A DNA stretch of 64,000 nt from Salinicola halophyticus (GTDB lineage: Bacteria > Pseudomonadota > Gammaproteobacteria > Pseudomonadales > Halomonadaceae), in the NCBI RefSeq assembly GCF_003206695.1, contig NZ_PZJN01000004.1:105570-169569 (forward strand), in the 5' to 3' direction. Below the pieces are notes generated by a model, which was not told where the DNA came from, did not search any database, and saw only the letters and a program-made list of their open reading frames with translations. The translations under genes and the position numbers were made by a program. Below are positions 36,712 to 46,690 of the stretch, in pieces. Position 1 is the stretch's first letter. Each line of letters opens with the position of its first letter.

Positions 36712-37314
36712 ATGAGTCGAATCTATCTACTGCACAAGCCCTATCACGTTCTCTGTCAGTTCACTGACGGCCAGGGCCGACCCACCCTGGCCGACCATCT
36801 GGATGTGCGAGACGTCTATCCCGCCGGACGCCTCGATTACGATTCCGAAGGCCTGTTGCTGCTGACCGATGACGGCGCCCTGATACACCGCATCAGCGAT
36901 CCGCGCCACAAGTTGCCGAAACAGTACTGGGTCCAGGTCGAGGGCGAGCCGGACGAGGCCGCCCTCAAGGCACTGCGCGAGGGCGTCACTCTGAAGGATG
37001 GCCCGACCCGGCCTGCCCGAGTCAGGCGCCTGGCCGAACCGGAGCCGGCACCGCGCGATCCGCCGGTGCGTTATCGTGAATCGATCCCCACCACCTGGCT
37101 GGCGATCGAGCTACGCGAGGGGCGCAATCGTCAGGTTCGCCGGATGACGGCCCACGTGGGCCACCCCACGCTGCGTCTGATTCGTGTCGCGATCGGCCCA
37201 TGGCGTCTGGACGGCCTGCAGCCCGGTGAGTCGCGCTGGGAAACCGTCAACGTTCCTCGGAGCTCGCCACGTCAGCCCCCGACCGGACGCTCGAGGCCGG
37301 GTCGAAGACGCTGA
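36712..37314 (+). CDS. rluE: 23S rRNA pseudouridine synthase, RluE-like
   Basis: This 200-residue RsuA-family enzyme has the catalytic motif [17 protein letters not shown] (catalytic Asp) and the later [21 protein letters not shown]. It lacks an S4 domain, as RluE does (U2457 in E. coli). [17 protein letters not shown] at 36712 is the natural start; the open frame upstream to 36655 is unsupported. The C-terminus is a basic tail. It heads the rluE-nudix-mnmA-hflD-purB run, a conserved gene order in this group. Confidence 0.9.
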   Translation: MSRIYLLHKPYHVLCQFTDGQGRPTLADHLDVRDVYPAGRLDYDSEGLLLLTDDGALIHRISDPRHKLPKQYWVQVEGEPDEAALKALREGVTLKDGPTRPARVRRLAEPEPAPRDPPVRYRESIPTTWLAIELREGRNRQVRRMTAHVGHPTLRLIRVAIGPWRLDGLQPGESRWETVNVPRSSPRQPPTGRSRPGRRR

Positions 37315-37451
37315 CCATATTCGATCCGGCAACGGCTTATCCGCTGGCGGACTTTCGAATTGGCGCAGACCGGGTATGATCGGCGTGAGCCCCGCGGCCC
37401 GGTGTCGAGGGCCGCGTATCGAGTTGGGCGTACCAAGTTGGGAGAAATCAC

Positions 37452-37901
37452 ATGAATCGCTGGACACCCCGCGTGACCGTCGCCGTGGTCGTGGAACGGG
37501 CCGGTCGTTACCTGATGGTGGAAGAGGATCGCGGCGGGCCGTTCAGTCTGTTCAACCAGCCTGCCGGACACCTGGAGCGCGGAGAGCGCCTGATCGCGGC
37601 TGCCGAACGTGAGGTCCGTGAAGAGTCGGCCTGGCAGGTCGCCATCACCGACTACCTGGGCCTGTATGTTCACCAGACGCCCGATGGGCTCACCTTCCAC
37701 AGCCACGCCTTTCTCAGCCTGCCGCTGGCTCATCTGGGCAACACCCTCGACAAAGGCATCATCAGCGCACACTGGCTGACCTTCGACGAGATCGACGATC
37801 TCGACCGCGGCCGCCGGCTGCGCACTCCCGTCGTGATGCAGCGCTTGCGCGATGCCCGCGACGGCCGCCGCTATCCCCTCGAGGTCATTCGCGAGCGCTG
37901 A
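37452..37901 (+). CDS. nudJ: NUDIX hydrolase, NudJ-type phosphatase
   Basis: This 149-residue Nudix protein has the box [23 protein letters not shown] (G-x5-E-x7-REx2EEs). NudJ of E. coli hydrolyses thiamin pyrophosphate and nucleotides; the neighbour mnmA supports orthology, since nudJ-mnmA-hflD-purB is a conserved order. The start [15 protein letters not shown] has GGGAGAAA upstream. The substrate is inferred from context. Confidence 0.85.
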   Translation: MNRWTPRVTVAVVVERAGRYLMVEEDRGGPFSLFNQPAGHLERGERLIAAAEREVREESAWQVAITDYLGLYVHQTPDGLTFHSHAFLSLPLAHLGNTLDKGIISAHWLTFDEIDDLDRGRRLRTPVVMQRLRDARDGRRYPLEVIRER

Positions 37902-38077
37902 GACCGGCTACGCCGTCCGGGCAGGCCGCTCCCGCCAACTGGCTCGTCGCACTCCATCGGATGGACTCGATGCGACAGCCCGCTTTCGGCTATAATCGCC
38001 GGTCATTTATTCAGGCAGCAGAAATGCGCCGGGCGCCGATTCCGGCGCTGCCTGCTCATTGTCGTCGGGGAAGTGCC

Positions 38078-39354
38078 ATGACTACAGCCAGCTCATCCAG
38101 CGATACCGCGCGCTCGCCCAGCGAAGGCTCTGCGTCGCCGGCTCCCCGCCAGGACGCCCGAAAAGTCATCGTCGGCATGTCGGGCGGCGTCGACTCCTCC
38201 GTGACGGCGTTACTGCTGATCCAGCAGGGCTATCACGTCGAAGGCCTGTTCATGAAGAACTGGGACGAGGACGACGGCACCGACTACTGCACCGCGATGG
38301 CCGATCTGGCAGACGCCGAGGCGGTCTGCGACACGCTCGGCATCAAACTGCATACGGCCAACTTCGCCGCCGAATACTGGGACAACGTCTTCGAACATTT
38401 TCTGGCCGAGTACCAGGCAGGTCGGACGCCCAATCCGGACATCCTGTGCAACCGCGAGATCAAGTTCAAGGTCTTCCTCGACTACGCCGAGATGCTCGGC
38501 GCGGACCTCATCGCGACAGGACATTACGTTCGCAAGGACGACGACGGCAATGGCCAGGCTCGGCTGCTCAAGGGGCTCGATGGCAACAAGGATCAGAGCT
38601 ATTTCCTGCACGCCGTGCCGGGAGCCGCGATCGCCCGTACGCTCTTCCCCGTGGGCGAGCTGGAGAAGCCGGCCGTCAGGGCGCTGGCCGAGCGTCACGG
38701 CCTGGTCACGGCGCGCAAGAAGGACTCCACCGGGATCTGTTTCATCGGCGAGCGCCGCTTCAGTGATTTCCTCCGGCAGTATCTGCCGGCGCAACCCGGC
38801 CGCATCGAAACCCCGGAAGGCGACGTGGTCGGCGAGCACATGGGGCTGATGTACTACACCCTGGGGCAGCGGCGCGGACTGGGCATTGGCGGCCTCAAGG
38901 ATCACAGCGAGGACCCCTGGTTCGTTGCCGCCAAGGACCTCGAACGCAACGTGCTGATCGTGGTTCAGGGTGAGCATCCGCTGCTCTACAGCGATGTCGT
39001 CTACTGCGAACCGGCGGCCTGGATTGCCGACGAAGCGCCAGCGAAACGCCGTCTGAGTGCCAAGACCCGTTATCGCCAGCAGGATGTCGCTTGCGAGGTA
39101 ACGCTGCTGGACGACGGCGAACTCGAAGTTCGCTTCGACGACCCGCAGCGCGCCGTCACCCCAGGGCAATCACTGGTGCTCTACGACGGTGAGGTATGTC
39201 TTGGCGGCGCGGTCATTCGTGCCACGACCACGGCCGACACGGCGGCCGTTGCCGAGCTGACCGGCACGTCCACCTTTGCCGCTTCCTTTGCCACTTCATT
39301 TGCCACTACGGCTAGCGCAGCGACGACCGCAACGACAGGGAGCCAGCGCCCGGC

Positions 39355-39358
<4 letters not shown>
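38078..39358 (+). CDS. mnmA: tRNA-specific 2-thiouridylase MnmA
   Basis: This 426-residue enzyme makes s2U34 in tRNAs for Lys, Glu and Gln. PP-loop motif [11 protein letters not shown], the catalytic cysteines (first in [13 protein letters not shown], second in [12 protein letters not shown]), and [11 protein letters not shown] are clear. Both ends are longer than usual (E. coli 368). There is a Ser/Ala-rich N-terminal extension of ~29 residues, for which ATG 38078 is the best start. A low-complexity C-terminal tail of ~45 residues encodes a 12-bp DNA repeat. The stop overlaps hflD by 4 bp. Confidence 0.95.
39275..39310. repeat. three-unit 12-bp in-frame repeat in the mnmA tail
   Basis: TTTGCCGCTTCC (39275), TTTGCCACTTCA (39287) and TTTGCCACTACG (39299) encode repeats of Phe-Ala-(Ala/Thr)-Ser/Thr close to the MnmA C-terminus, beyond the conserved enzyme. 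Confidence 0.9.
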
Positions 39359-41431
<2,073 letters not shown>

Positions 41432-41468
41432 TTCCTCTTACACGAACCTTCCAGGCAGGAGAACGGAC

Positions 41469-42644
41469 ATGACGTCGGCCAATACGCCCCGCACGCTGCT
41501 CGGCGGCCTCACGCCCGCCCAGTTTCTCAGCCAGCACTGGCAGAAATCACCGCTGTTGATTCGCGGTGCCCTCCCCGATTTCGGCTCGCCGCTCGAGCCG
41601 GACGATCTCGCCGGGCTGGCCTGCGAGGAAGGGATCGAGGCCAGGCTGGTGGAAGAGAACGGCCCGGACAAGGCGTGGCAGGTCAGCCATGGCCCGTTCG
41701 ACGACGAGACGTTCTCGCGCCTGCCCACCAGCGGCTGGTCGTTGCTGGTGCAGGCGGTGGATCACTATGTCCCGGAAGTCGCCGAACTGCTGGAAGCTTT
41801 CGATTTCGTGCCGAGCTGGCGGCTCGATGACGTCATGGTCAGTTACGCGCCGCCCGGCGGCAGCGTCGGTGCCCACGTCGATCAATACGATGTCTTTCTA
41901 CTGCAGGTCAGCGGCAAGCGCCGTTGGCAGCTAGGGGGCAGCCCCGGCGACGAGGCCAGCCTGATCCCCGGAATCGATCTGCGTATCCTGGAAAACTTCA
42001 GTGTCGAAGCCGGTCAGGAGTGGGTGCTGGAACCGGGAGATATGCTCTACCTCCCCCCCGGCGTCGCCCATCACGGCGTCAGCGAATCCGACGACTGCAT
42101 GACCTTCTCCATCGGCTTTCGCGCTCCGTCCGCCGACGAGGTCGTGACCTCTTACGCGGACTATATCGGGGAGCAGCTCGGCGATAGTCAGCGCTACGGC
42201 GACGCCGATCTGCAGCCGCCCCTCGATGTCGGAGAACTGGACGATCAGGCCATCGCACGAGTCCGAGATCTGCTGCTTAGCGCCATTGATCGTCCGGAGC
42301 AGATGGCCCAGTGGTTCGGCCGCGCGATGACTCAGCCCAAGTATCTGGATCAGGTCGTACCGGCGGAGTCCGCGACGACGCCGGAGGATTTGCGCGCTTC
42401 GCTAGAACGCGGTGAGCAGCTGGTTCGCAGCCCGGGCTCGCGCTTCGCCTGGCGGCGCCAGGACGACGCCCGGGCCACGCTGTTCGTGGACGGCGACGCG
42501 GTTGTCTGCGATCCAGCGCTGGCCCGGTATCTGGCGGCGAAGTCTCTCATCGATGCCAACGTGCTGGCTTATCCCGACAGCGAGCGCGTGCTCGCCGCAC
42601 TTCTCGACAGCGGCAGCCTGAGCGGCATCGATGACGAGGAATGA
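41469..42644 (+). CDS. roxA: ribosomal protein uL16 3-arginine hydroxylase (RoxA/YcfD)
   Basis: This 391-residue Fe(II)/2-oxoglutarate oxygenase has a JmjC-type cupin. The iron ligands are visible as HVDQYDVF (His-x-Asp) and the distal His in GVAHHGVSESDD. The N-terminal GGLTPAQFLSQHWQKSPLLIRGAL is typical of the YcfD family. YcfD hydroxylates Arg81 of ribosomal protein L16. A C-terminal winged-helix region follows. The gene sits 37 bp after purB with AGGCAGGAGAA as ribosome-binding site, probably in the same transcript. Confidence 0.93.
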   Translation: MTSANTPRTLLGGLTPAQFLSQHWQKSPLLIRGALPDFGSPLEPDDLAGLACEEGIEARLVEENGPDKAWQVSHGPFDDETFSRLPTSGWSLLVQAVDHYVPEVAELLEAFDFVPSWRLDDVMVSYAPPGGSVGAHVDQYDVFLLQVSGKRRWQLGGSPGDEASLIPGIDLRILENFSVEAGQEWVLEPGDMLYLPPGVAHHGVSESDDCMTFSIGFRAPSADEVVTSYADYIGEQLGDSQRYGDADLQPPLDVGELDDQAIARVRDLLLSAIDRPEQMAQWFGRAMTQPKYLDQVVPAESATTPEDLRASLERGEQLVRSPGSRFAWRRQDDARATLFVDGDAVVCDPALARYLAAKSLIDANVLAYPDSERVLAALLDSGSLSGIDDEE

Positions 42645-42744
42645 CTCGCGGGATGGTAAAGCAAAATCTGCCGGCGCCCCCTACACTCTAGACGGGCAAG
42701 ATAACCGGACGTGACTCCGTTCCCGATGAGCCAAAAACGCTGGA

Positions 42745-42773
42745 TTGGTTTTAAAACACCGTTTTAGTATGCT
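42745..42773 (+). promoter_or_regulatory. candidate promoter of the glycine-zipper lipoprotein gene
   Basis: TTGGTT (42745-42750) and TATGCT (42768-42773) are spaced by 17 bp, 37 bp before the start codon. The spacer contains the palindrome GTTTTAAAAC. Confidence 0.5.
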
Positions 42774-42810
42774 GGCTGTCAACGCCTACCTGGATGTTAA
42801 GGAGAATTCG

Positions 42811-43281
42811 ATGATGAAACGACTCATTGCCCCCGCACTCGTCATGAGCCTGCTGGCCCTGGCCGGTTGTACCAACACCTCCACGTACTCAGGAGATGTC
42901 TATCGCGGGGATCAGGCTGGCACCGCGCAATCCGTCAGCTACGGCACGATCCAGTCGGTGCGCCCGGTACAAATTCAGGGCGGTAACGGTGAGAGCGTTC
43001 TGGGCAGCCTGGGCGGCGCCGTTATCGGTGGTCTGCTGGGCAATCAGGTCGGTGGCGGCTCCGGACGCACCATCGCCACGGCCGCTGGCGCTCTCGGCGG
43101 CACTATCGCGGGCAGCAAGGTTCAGCAGGCTACCGATCGCGTCGATGGCTACGAGCTGGAGATTCGTCAGGACAGTGGTCAGAGCGTGGTCGTGGTTCAG
43201 AAAGCCGATCGCAACTGGCAGGTGGGCCAGCGCGTCAAGCTGGTCGCGAGCGGCTCCAGCGTCAGCGTCGCGCCTTACTGA
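42811..43281 (+). CDS. glycine-zipper outer-membrane lipoprotein, SlyB/Pcp-like
   Basis: This 156-residue lipoprotein has a signal peptide ending in the lipobox LALAG-C (Cys about residue 20). Further on is a Rick_17kDa-type glycine zipper (GSLGGAVIGGLLGNQVGGGSG...GALGGTIAG, about 68-105), then a C-terminal beta segment with DSGQSVVVVQKADRNWQVGQRV. It is predicted to sit in the outer membrane; SlyB relatives respond to Mg2+/PhoP or envelope stress. The start is ATG 42811 after AAGGAG. A strong terminator follows. Confidence 0.88.
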   Translation: MMKRLIAPALVMSLLALAGCTNTSTYSGDVYRGDQAGTAQSVSYGTIQSVRPVQIQGGNGESVLGSLGGAVIGGLLGNQVGGGSGRTIATAAGALGGTIAGSKVQQATDRVDGYELEIRQDSGQSVVVVQKADRNWQVGQRVKLVASGSSVSVAPY

Positions 43282-43360
43282 GTCGACTGCGACGTTTCCG
43301 GAGCTGCGACACGGCGACGGAAATGACCATCCCAGAGTCACTACAACGGTATCACCTTCG

Positions 43361-43390
43361 AACGGTGCCCCTCGGGCGCCGTTTTTTTTG
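43361..43390 (+). terminator. rho-independent terminator after the glycine-zipper gene
   Basis: ACGGTGCCC pairs with GGGCGCCGT (one G-T pair) across 3 bases, followed by a run of eight T. Confidence 0.88.
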
Positions 43391-43485
43391 TTAGCGCGTT
43401 ACCAATTTCGGATGCATCGACACTTTACGTACGTTATTGTATGTTTCAAGTGTCACATCATTCGTTTAAGGGAACAGAACGATTC

Positions 43486-44472
43486 ATGAAAGGGAACCTT
43501 TGGACGCACACCGGGTTGGCCATTGTCATGGCTGCGATCTCCAGCTCTGTCTGGGCAGACGGCATTCTGACCCTGAAAACGGAAAACGACATATTCGCCA
43601 GCGGTGACGACGGCCATTACACCAACGGCTTCGAGGGAGACTGGTCTTTCAGACCTGGCCCTGATCACTGGACACGGGAGCTGGCCGGCGTCATTCCCGG
43701 ATGGAGCGCATCCACGCTCGACGGAGCCGCCTACCGCGTAGGCCAGCAGATCTACACGCCGGAAGACATCAGTGAGCGTGGTCTGATCGAGGATGATCGC
43801 CCCTATGCCGGCGTACTCTACGCAGGGTTATCGCTGTTCGACGATCAGCAGCTGACGGGATGGAGACGAACCAGCGGACTCTTCTTCGACGTGGGTCTCG
43901 TCGGCCCGGGTGCCGGCGGCCATACGGTGCAGCAGAATTTCCATCACTTGATCGACAGTGACGAGCCCAAAGGCTGGCACAATCAGCTTCGCAACGAGCC
44001 ATTCGTGAATGTCGCCTATCAGACGGCATGGTGGAAGCAGGGTCAGTTGGGCGCTCTGGAAGCGGAGTACGGCCCTTCCGTCGGCGTCGCGGTCGGCAAC
44101 CTCTATACCTACGGTGCAACGGGGCTCGGTCTGCGCCTGGGCCAGGGACTCGACAAGAGTTTCGGTATCCCTGCGGTGGCGCCCTCCCAAGGCAGTCGGA
44201 TCTTTTTCGAGAAAAACAGCGGCTTCAACTGGTATCTCTTCGCCAACGTCGAAGGGCGCCTCATGGCTTACAACATGCTGCTCGATGGCAATACGTTCGA
44301 AGACAGCCATTCGGTCGATCGCCGTCCTTGGGTGGGAGACGCTCAGCTCGGCCTGGCGCTATCCTGGAACCGCTGGCAGCTGACCTACAGCTCGGTCTGG
44401 CGCACCCATGAGTTCGAAAGCCAGGACAATGGCGATCAGTTCGGTTCTCTCACCCTCTCGACCTGGCTCTGA
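43486..44472 (+). CDS. LpxR-like lipid A 3'-O-deacylase
   Basis: This 328-residue outer-membrane beta-barrel protein has a signal peptide (about 1-24, cut after SVWA). The family signature is TENDIFASGDDGHYTNGFEGDW, followed by DDRPYAGVLYAGLSLFD and the QNFHHLI histidine region. Salmonella LpxR uses Asn/Asp of the ND pair and a His in this order, and all are present. It would remove the 3'-acyloxyacyl chain of lipid A. Start at ATG 43486; the open frame to 43441 is unsupported. Expression may vary, as the lpxR family is often regulated by divalent cations. Confidence 0.85.
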   Translation: MKGNLWTHTGLAIVMAAISSSVWADGILTLKTENDIFASGDDGHYTNGFEGDWSFRPGPDHWTRELAGVIPGWSASTLDGAAYRVGQQIYTPEDISERGLIEDDRPYAGVLYAGLSLFDDQQLTGWRRTSGLFFDVGLVGPGAGGHTVQQNFHHLIDSDEPKGWHNQLRNEPFVNVAYQTAWWKQGQLGALEAEYGPSVGVAVGNLYTYGATGLGLRLGQGLDKSFGIPAVAPSQGSRIFFEKNSGFNWYLFANVEGRLMAYNMLLDGNTFEDSHSVDRRPWVGDAQLGLALSWNRWQLTYSSVWRTHEFESQDNGDQFGSLTLSTWL

Positions 44473-44528
44473 CACTTCGTCGGCCGTCGCCTTCATTCCG
44501 AATCGGATGATCGAGGCCATGAAAACAG

Positions 44529-44559
44529 CAGCGGGCGGTGCCTGAAGCACCGCCCGCTG
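44529..44559 (-). terminator. 13-bp hairpin between lpxR-like gene and small membrane gene
   Basis: CAGCGGGCGGTGC is perfectly complementary to GCACCGCCCGCTG across CTGAA. On the minus strand it is followed by CTGTTTTC, so it terminates the small membrane gene and may also serve the plus-strand gene. Confidence 0.75.
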
Positions 44560-44595
44560 CCGTATCGAGCTGACCGCGAGGGCTCAGCACTACCT

Positions 44596-44883
44596 TCAGT
44601 GCAGCTTGGCTTTGCGCATGCCCCAGCAGGCAAGGCGCTTGCCGACCCACACCCCCAGCGCCAGCAGAATGAGCGTCAGCAGCATGGAAACCGGGTTGAT
44701 GATGAAAGTGGCGCCCAATACGCCCAGGGCAACGGCCATCACCCAGCGATCCTGAGCGGGATCACCGCGCAGCTGGACCGGCAGCCAACGCATGATCGCG
44801 CCGCCGAGCGCGCCATCCCAAGCCTTGAGCGCCAGAAACGACAAGACGATAAAGGCAATCAGCCAAACGATAAAAACGGTCAT
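44596..44883 (-). CDS. small hydrophobic membrane protein, unknown
   Basis: This 95-residue protein has a hydrophobic N-terminal segment (about residues 3-20) and further hydrophobic stretches (about 46-80), giving two or three membrane spans with a basic C-terminus (GKRLACWGMRKAKLH). GAGGAGAA lies at good spacing before ATG 44883, and a terminator follows, which supports a real gene. I do not recognise the family. Confidence 0.7.
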   Translation of the reverse strand: MTVFIVWLIAFIVLSFLALKAWDGALGGAIMRWLPVQLRGDPAQDRWVMAVALGVLGATFIINPVSMLLTLILLALGVWVGKRLACWGMRKAKLH

Positions 44884-45086
44884 GACGAACTTCTCCTCAA
44901 CCGCAGAAAAGAGGGGTTATCCTCGAGGCAGGTTAACCACACCCGAAGGGCTTCGCAACCGCCGCACCCGGCGTTTCCGGCAGCAGATAACCTCGTGTCA
45001 GTCGAACTTCTGCCGCATTGCGACCTGACAGAATCGTCTTGGCACGTTAGGATATGGGAGACATGCACAAACGCAAAGGTTTCGAG

Positions 45087-45569
45087 ATGCAAATTGCCCA
45101 GAACTCCGTGGTCGCGTTCCACTATACATTGACCAATGATGCGGGAGAGGTACTGGACAGTTCAGAAGGTCGGGATCCCCTGACCTATCTACACGGTTCG
45201 GGCAACATCATCCCGGGTCTCGAGAAAGAGCTCGAGGGTCACGGTAGCGGAGACAAGCTCCAGGTCGCGGTCGCTCCGGAAGAAGGTTACGGTGAAGTGC
45301 AGCCGGCGCTGGTGCAGGAAGTGCCCCGGGACGCCTTTCAGGGTGTCGACGAAGTGCAGCCCGGCATGCAGTTCCAGGCTCAGACTCAGGAAGGACCGCT
45401 CATGGTCACGATCACCAAGGTCGAAGGTGATACCGTAACCGTCGACGGTAACCATCCGCTGGCTGGCGAGAAGCTGAATTTCGACGTCGAAATCGCTGAA
45501 GTTCGCGAAGCGACCGAAGAAGAAGTCTCTCACGGTCATGTCCACGGCGAAGGCGGTCACGAGCACTGA
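45087..45569 (+). CDS. slyD: FKBP-type peptidyl-prolyl isomerase SlyD
   Basis: This 160-residue cytoplasmic chaperone/isomerase has FKBP core motifs VVAFHYTLTNDAGEVLDSS and YLHGSGNIIPGLEKELEGH, then the IF (insert-in-flap) segment with VPRDAF, then VTVDGNHPLAGEKLNFDVEI. The C-terminal histidine-rich tail HGHVHGEGGHEH is short but probably binds nickel. MQIAQNSVVAFHY at 45087 is the family start; the frame opens at 45054. A strong terminator follows. Confidence 0.94.
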   Translation: MQIAQNSVVAFHYTLTNDAGEVLDSSEGRDPLTYLHGSGNIIPGLEKELEGHGSGDKLQVAVAPEEGYGEVQPALVQEVPRDAFQGVDEVQPGMQFQAQTQEGPLMVTITKVEGDTVTVDGNHPLAGEKLNFDVEIAEVREATEEEVSHGHVHGEGGHEH

Positions 45570-45608
45570 TCTCCGGACCTTGTCCGGCGAGATCGTTCGT
45601 CGATACGC

Positions 45609-45637
45609 AAAAGGGCAGCCTCTCGGCTGCCCTTTTT
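45609..45637 (+). terminator. rho-independent terminator after slyD
   Basis: AAAAGGGCAGCC is perfectly complementary to GGCTGCCCTTTT across TCTC, with a further T. Confidence 0.92.
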
Positions 45638-45695
45638 AGTGCTACTAGTTAGTGCCACTCTCAGTAACACTTGTTAGTGCCACTTGTTGGTCCCA
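45637..45695. repeat. degenerate 13-14-bp tandem array after slyD
   Basis: TAGTGCTACTAGT, TAGTGCCACTCTCA, GTAACACTTGT and TAGTGCCACTTGT follow one another from 45637, then a partial TGGTCCCAC. It begins at the T-run of the slyD terminator. Confidence 0.75.
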
Positions 45696-45817
45696 CGACC
45701 CACCATCAATAGACTGACTCTGCCCCTCGCTTCAAAGCCTCGACGCTGTCGATACTGAAAAAGTCTGCAAGCGGCATCAAGCTCCCATCAGCGGTTCCGG
45801 CTCGATTTCGGCGACCC

Positions 45818-46429
45818 TCAACCCTCGCTCGCCAGCATCACCCGCTGGGCAAGCTGGGTGCGCTCGACGGGCCTGCGCGCCTGCCAGTAGTATCGCTTCC
45901 AGAAGACGTTATCCAGACGCGACAGTTTCACGCCCTGAGACGACGAGGCATGCAGGAAATAACCTTCTCCCACATAGACACCGACATGGTTGTACGGGCC
46001 GGGCGGGCGAAAGAAGACCAGATCTCCGGCCTTGAGATTCGACTCGTCAACCCGGTTTCCCTCCAGCACCTGTTCTTCGGTCGTGCGCGGGAGCTCGAGA
46101 GCAAAGGCTTCCCCGTATACGTGCTGCATCAACGCCGAGCAATCGATACCGTGATGCGTAGTCCCGCCCAGCACGTAGGGCGTTCCCACCCAACGTTGGT
46201 GCTCGTTCAGCAGCGCCCGGCGAATCACCGTCGGCGACACGGGCAGCGGCTTGAAATCGCGGATGGTCTGCGGGGCCGGGGGCGCATTCCGAGGAATATC
46301 GACTGCCACGGAACGCGAATTGACCAGTGGAAGTGAATACTGCGCGTTAACCTGTTGTTGTTTTACGGGGGCGGTACAGCCGGATATGGCCATTACCAGT
46401 GCCAGCCCCATGGCCGTGCGTCTTAGCAT
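45818..46429 (-). CDS. NlpC/P60 family lipoprotein (Spr/MepS-like)
   Basis: This 203-residue envelope protein has a lipobox MAIS-GC (Cys about residue 18), then a Pro-rich linker and a C-terminal NlpC/P60 domain. The catalytic cysteine is in THHGIDCSALMQHVY, histidine in YNHVGVYVG, and the third polar residue in YFLHASSSQGV. MepS/Spr enzymes cleave D-Ala-mDAP cross-links in peptidoglycan. The family is monofunctional. It is predicted to be anchored in the outer membrane. Confidence 0.9.
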   Translation of the reverse strand: MLRRTAMGLALVMAISGCTAPVKQQQVNAQYSLPLVNSRSVAVDIPRNAPPAPQTIRDFKPLPVSPTVIRRALLNEHQRWVGTPYVLGGTTHHGIDCSALMQHVYGEAFALELPRTTEEQVLEGNRVDESNLKAGDLVFFRPPGPYNHVGVYVGEGYFLHASSSQGVKLSRLDNVFWKRYYWQARRPVERTQLAQRVMLASEG

Positions 46430-46520
46430 TCAGCGCAACCTCTTTCGCCTGTGAGCCATCACGGGCACGCCTCTCCCGACGACGAAACTGCGGTCGCCCG
46501 GCGAAATGAGTCGCTGTGGT

Positions 46521-46548
46521 GGTGACACTACCGACTTAAGGTGTCACC
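46521..46548. other. 8-bp hairpin in the gap upstream of the NlpC gene
   Basis: GGTGACAC pairs with GTGTCACC across 12 bases, about 92-119 bp before the NlpC start. It may be an operator or a structured leader. The 261-bp gap otherwise contains only the next terminator. Confidence 0.3.
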
Positions 46549-46594
46549 GCCATAACGGCCAGTTTTCGGCTCGAATTATCGACTAGATGGACAG

Positions 46595-46629
46595 AAAAAA
46601 GCCACGCCCGTCCCAACGGCCGGCGTAGC
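46595..46629 (-). terminator. rho-independent terminator of the DUF1266-like gene
   Basis: On the minus strand GCTACGCC pairs with GGCGTGGC (one G-T pair) and is followed by TTTTTT. It lies 62 bp past the stop. Confidence 0.8.
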
Positions 46630-46690
46630 ACAGCGGAGATCATATGTCATCGAATAGTGTTTGGCGAGCCCATCGTGTTATTGAACAGCG

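Noticed and set aside
36416-36715. possible 99-codon gene between clpS and rluE
   Set aside because: It has no ribosome-binding site, occupies the divergent promoter gap, and ends inside rluE with no similarity.
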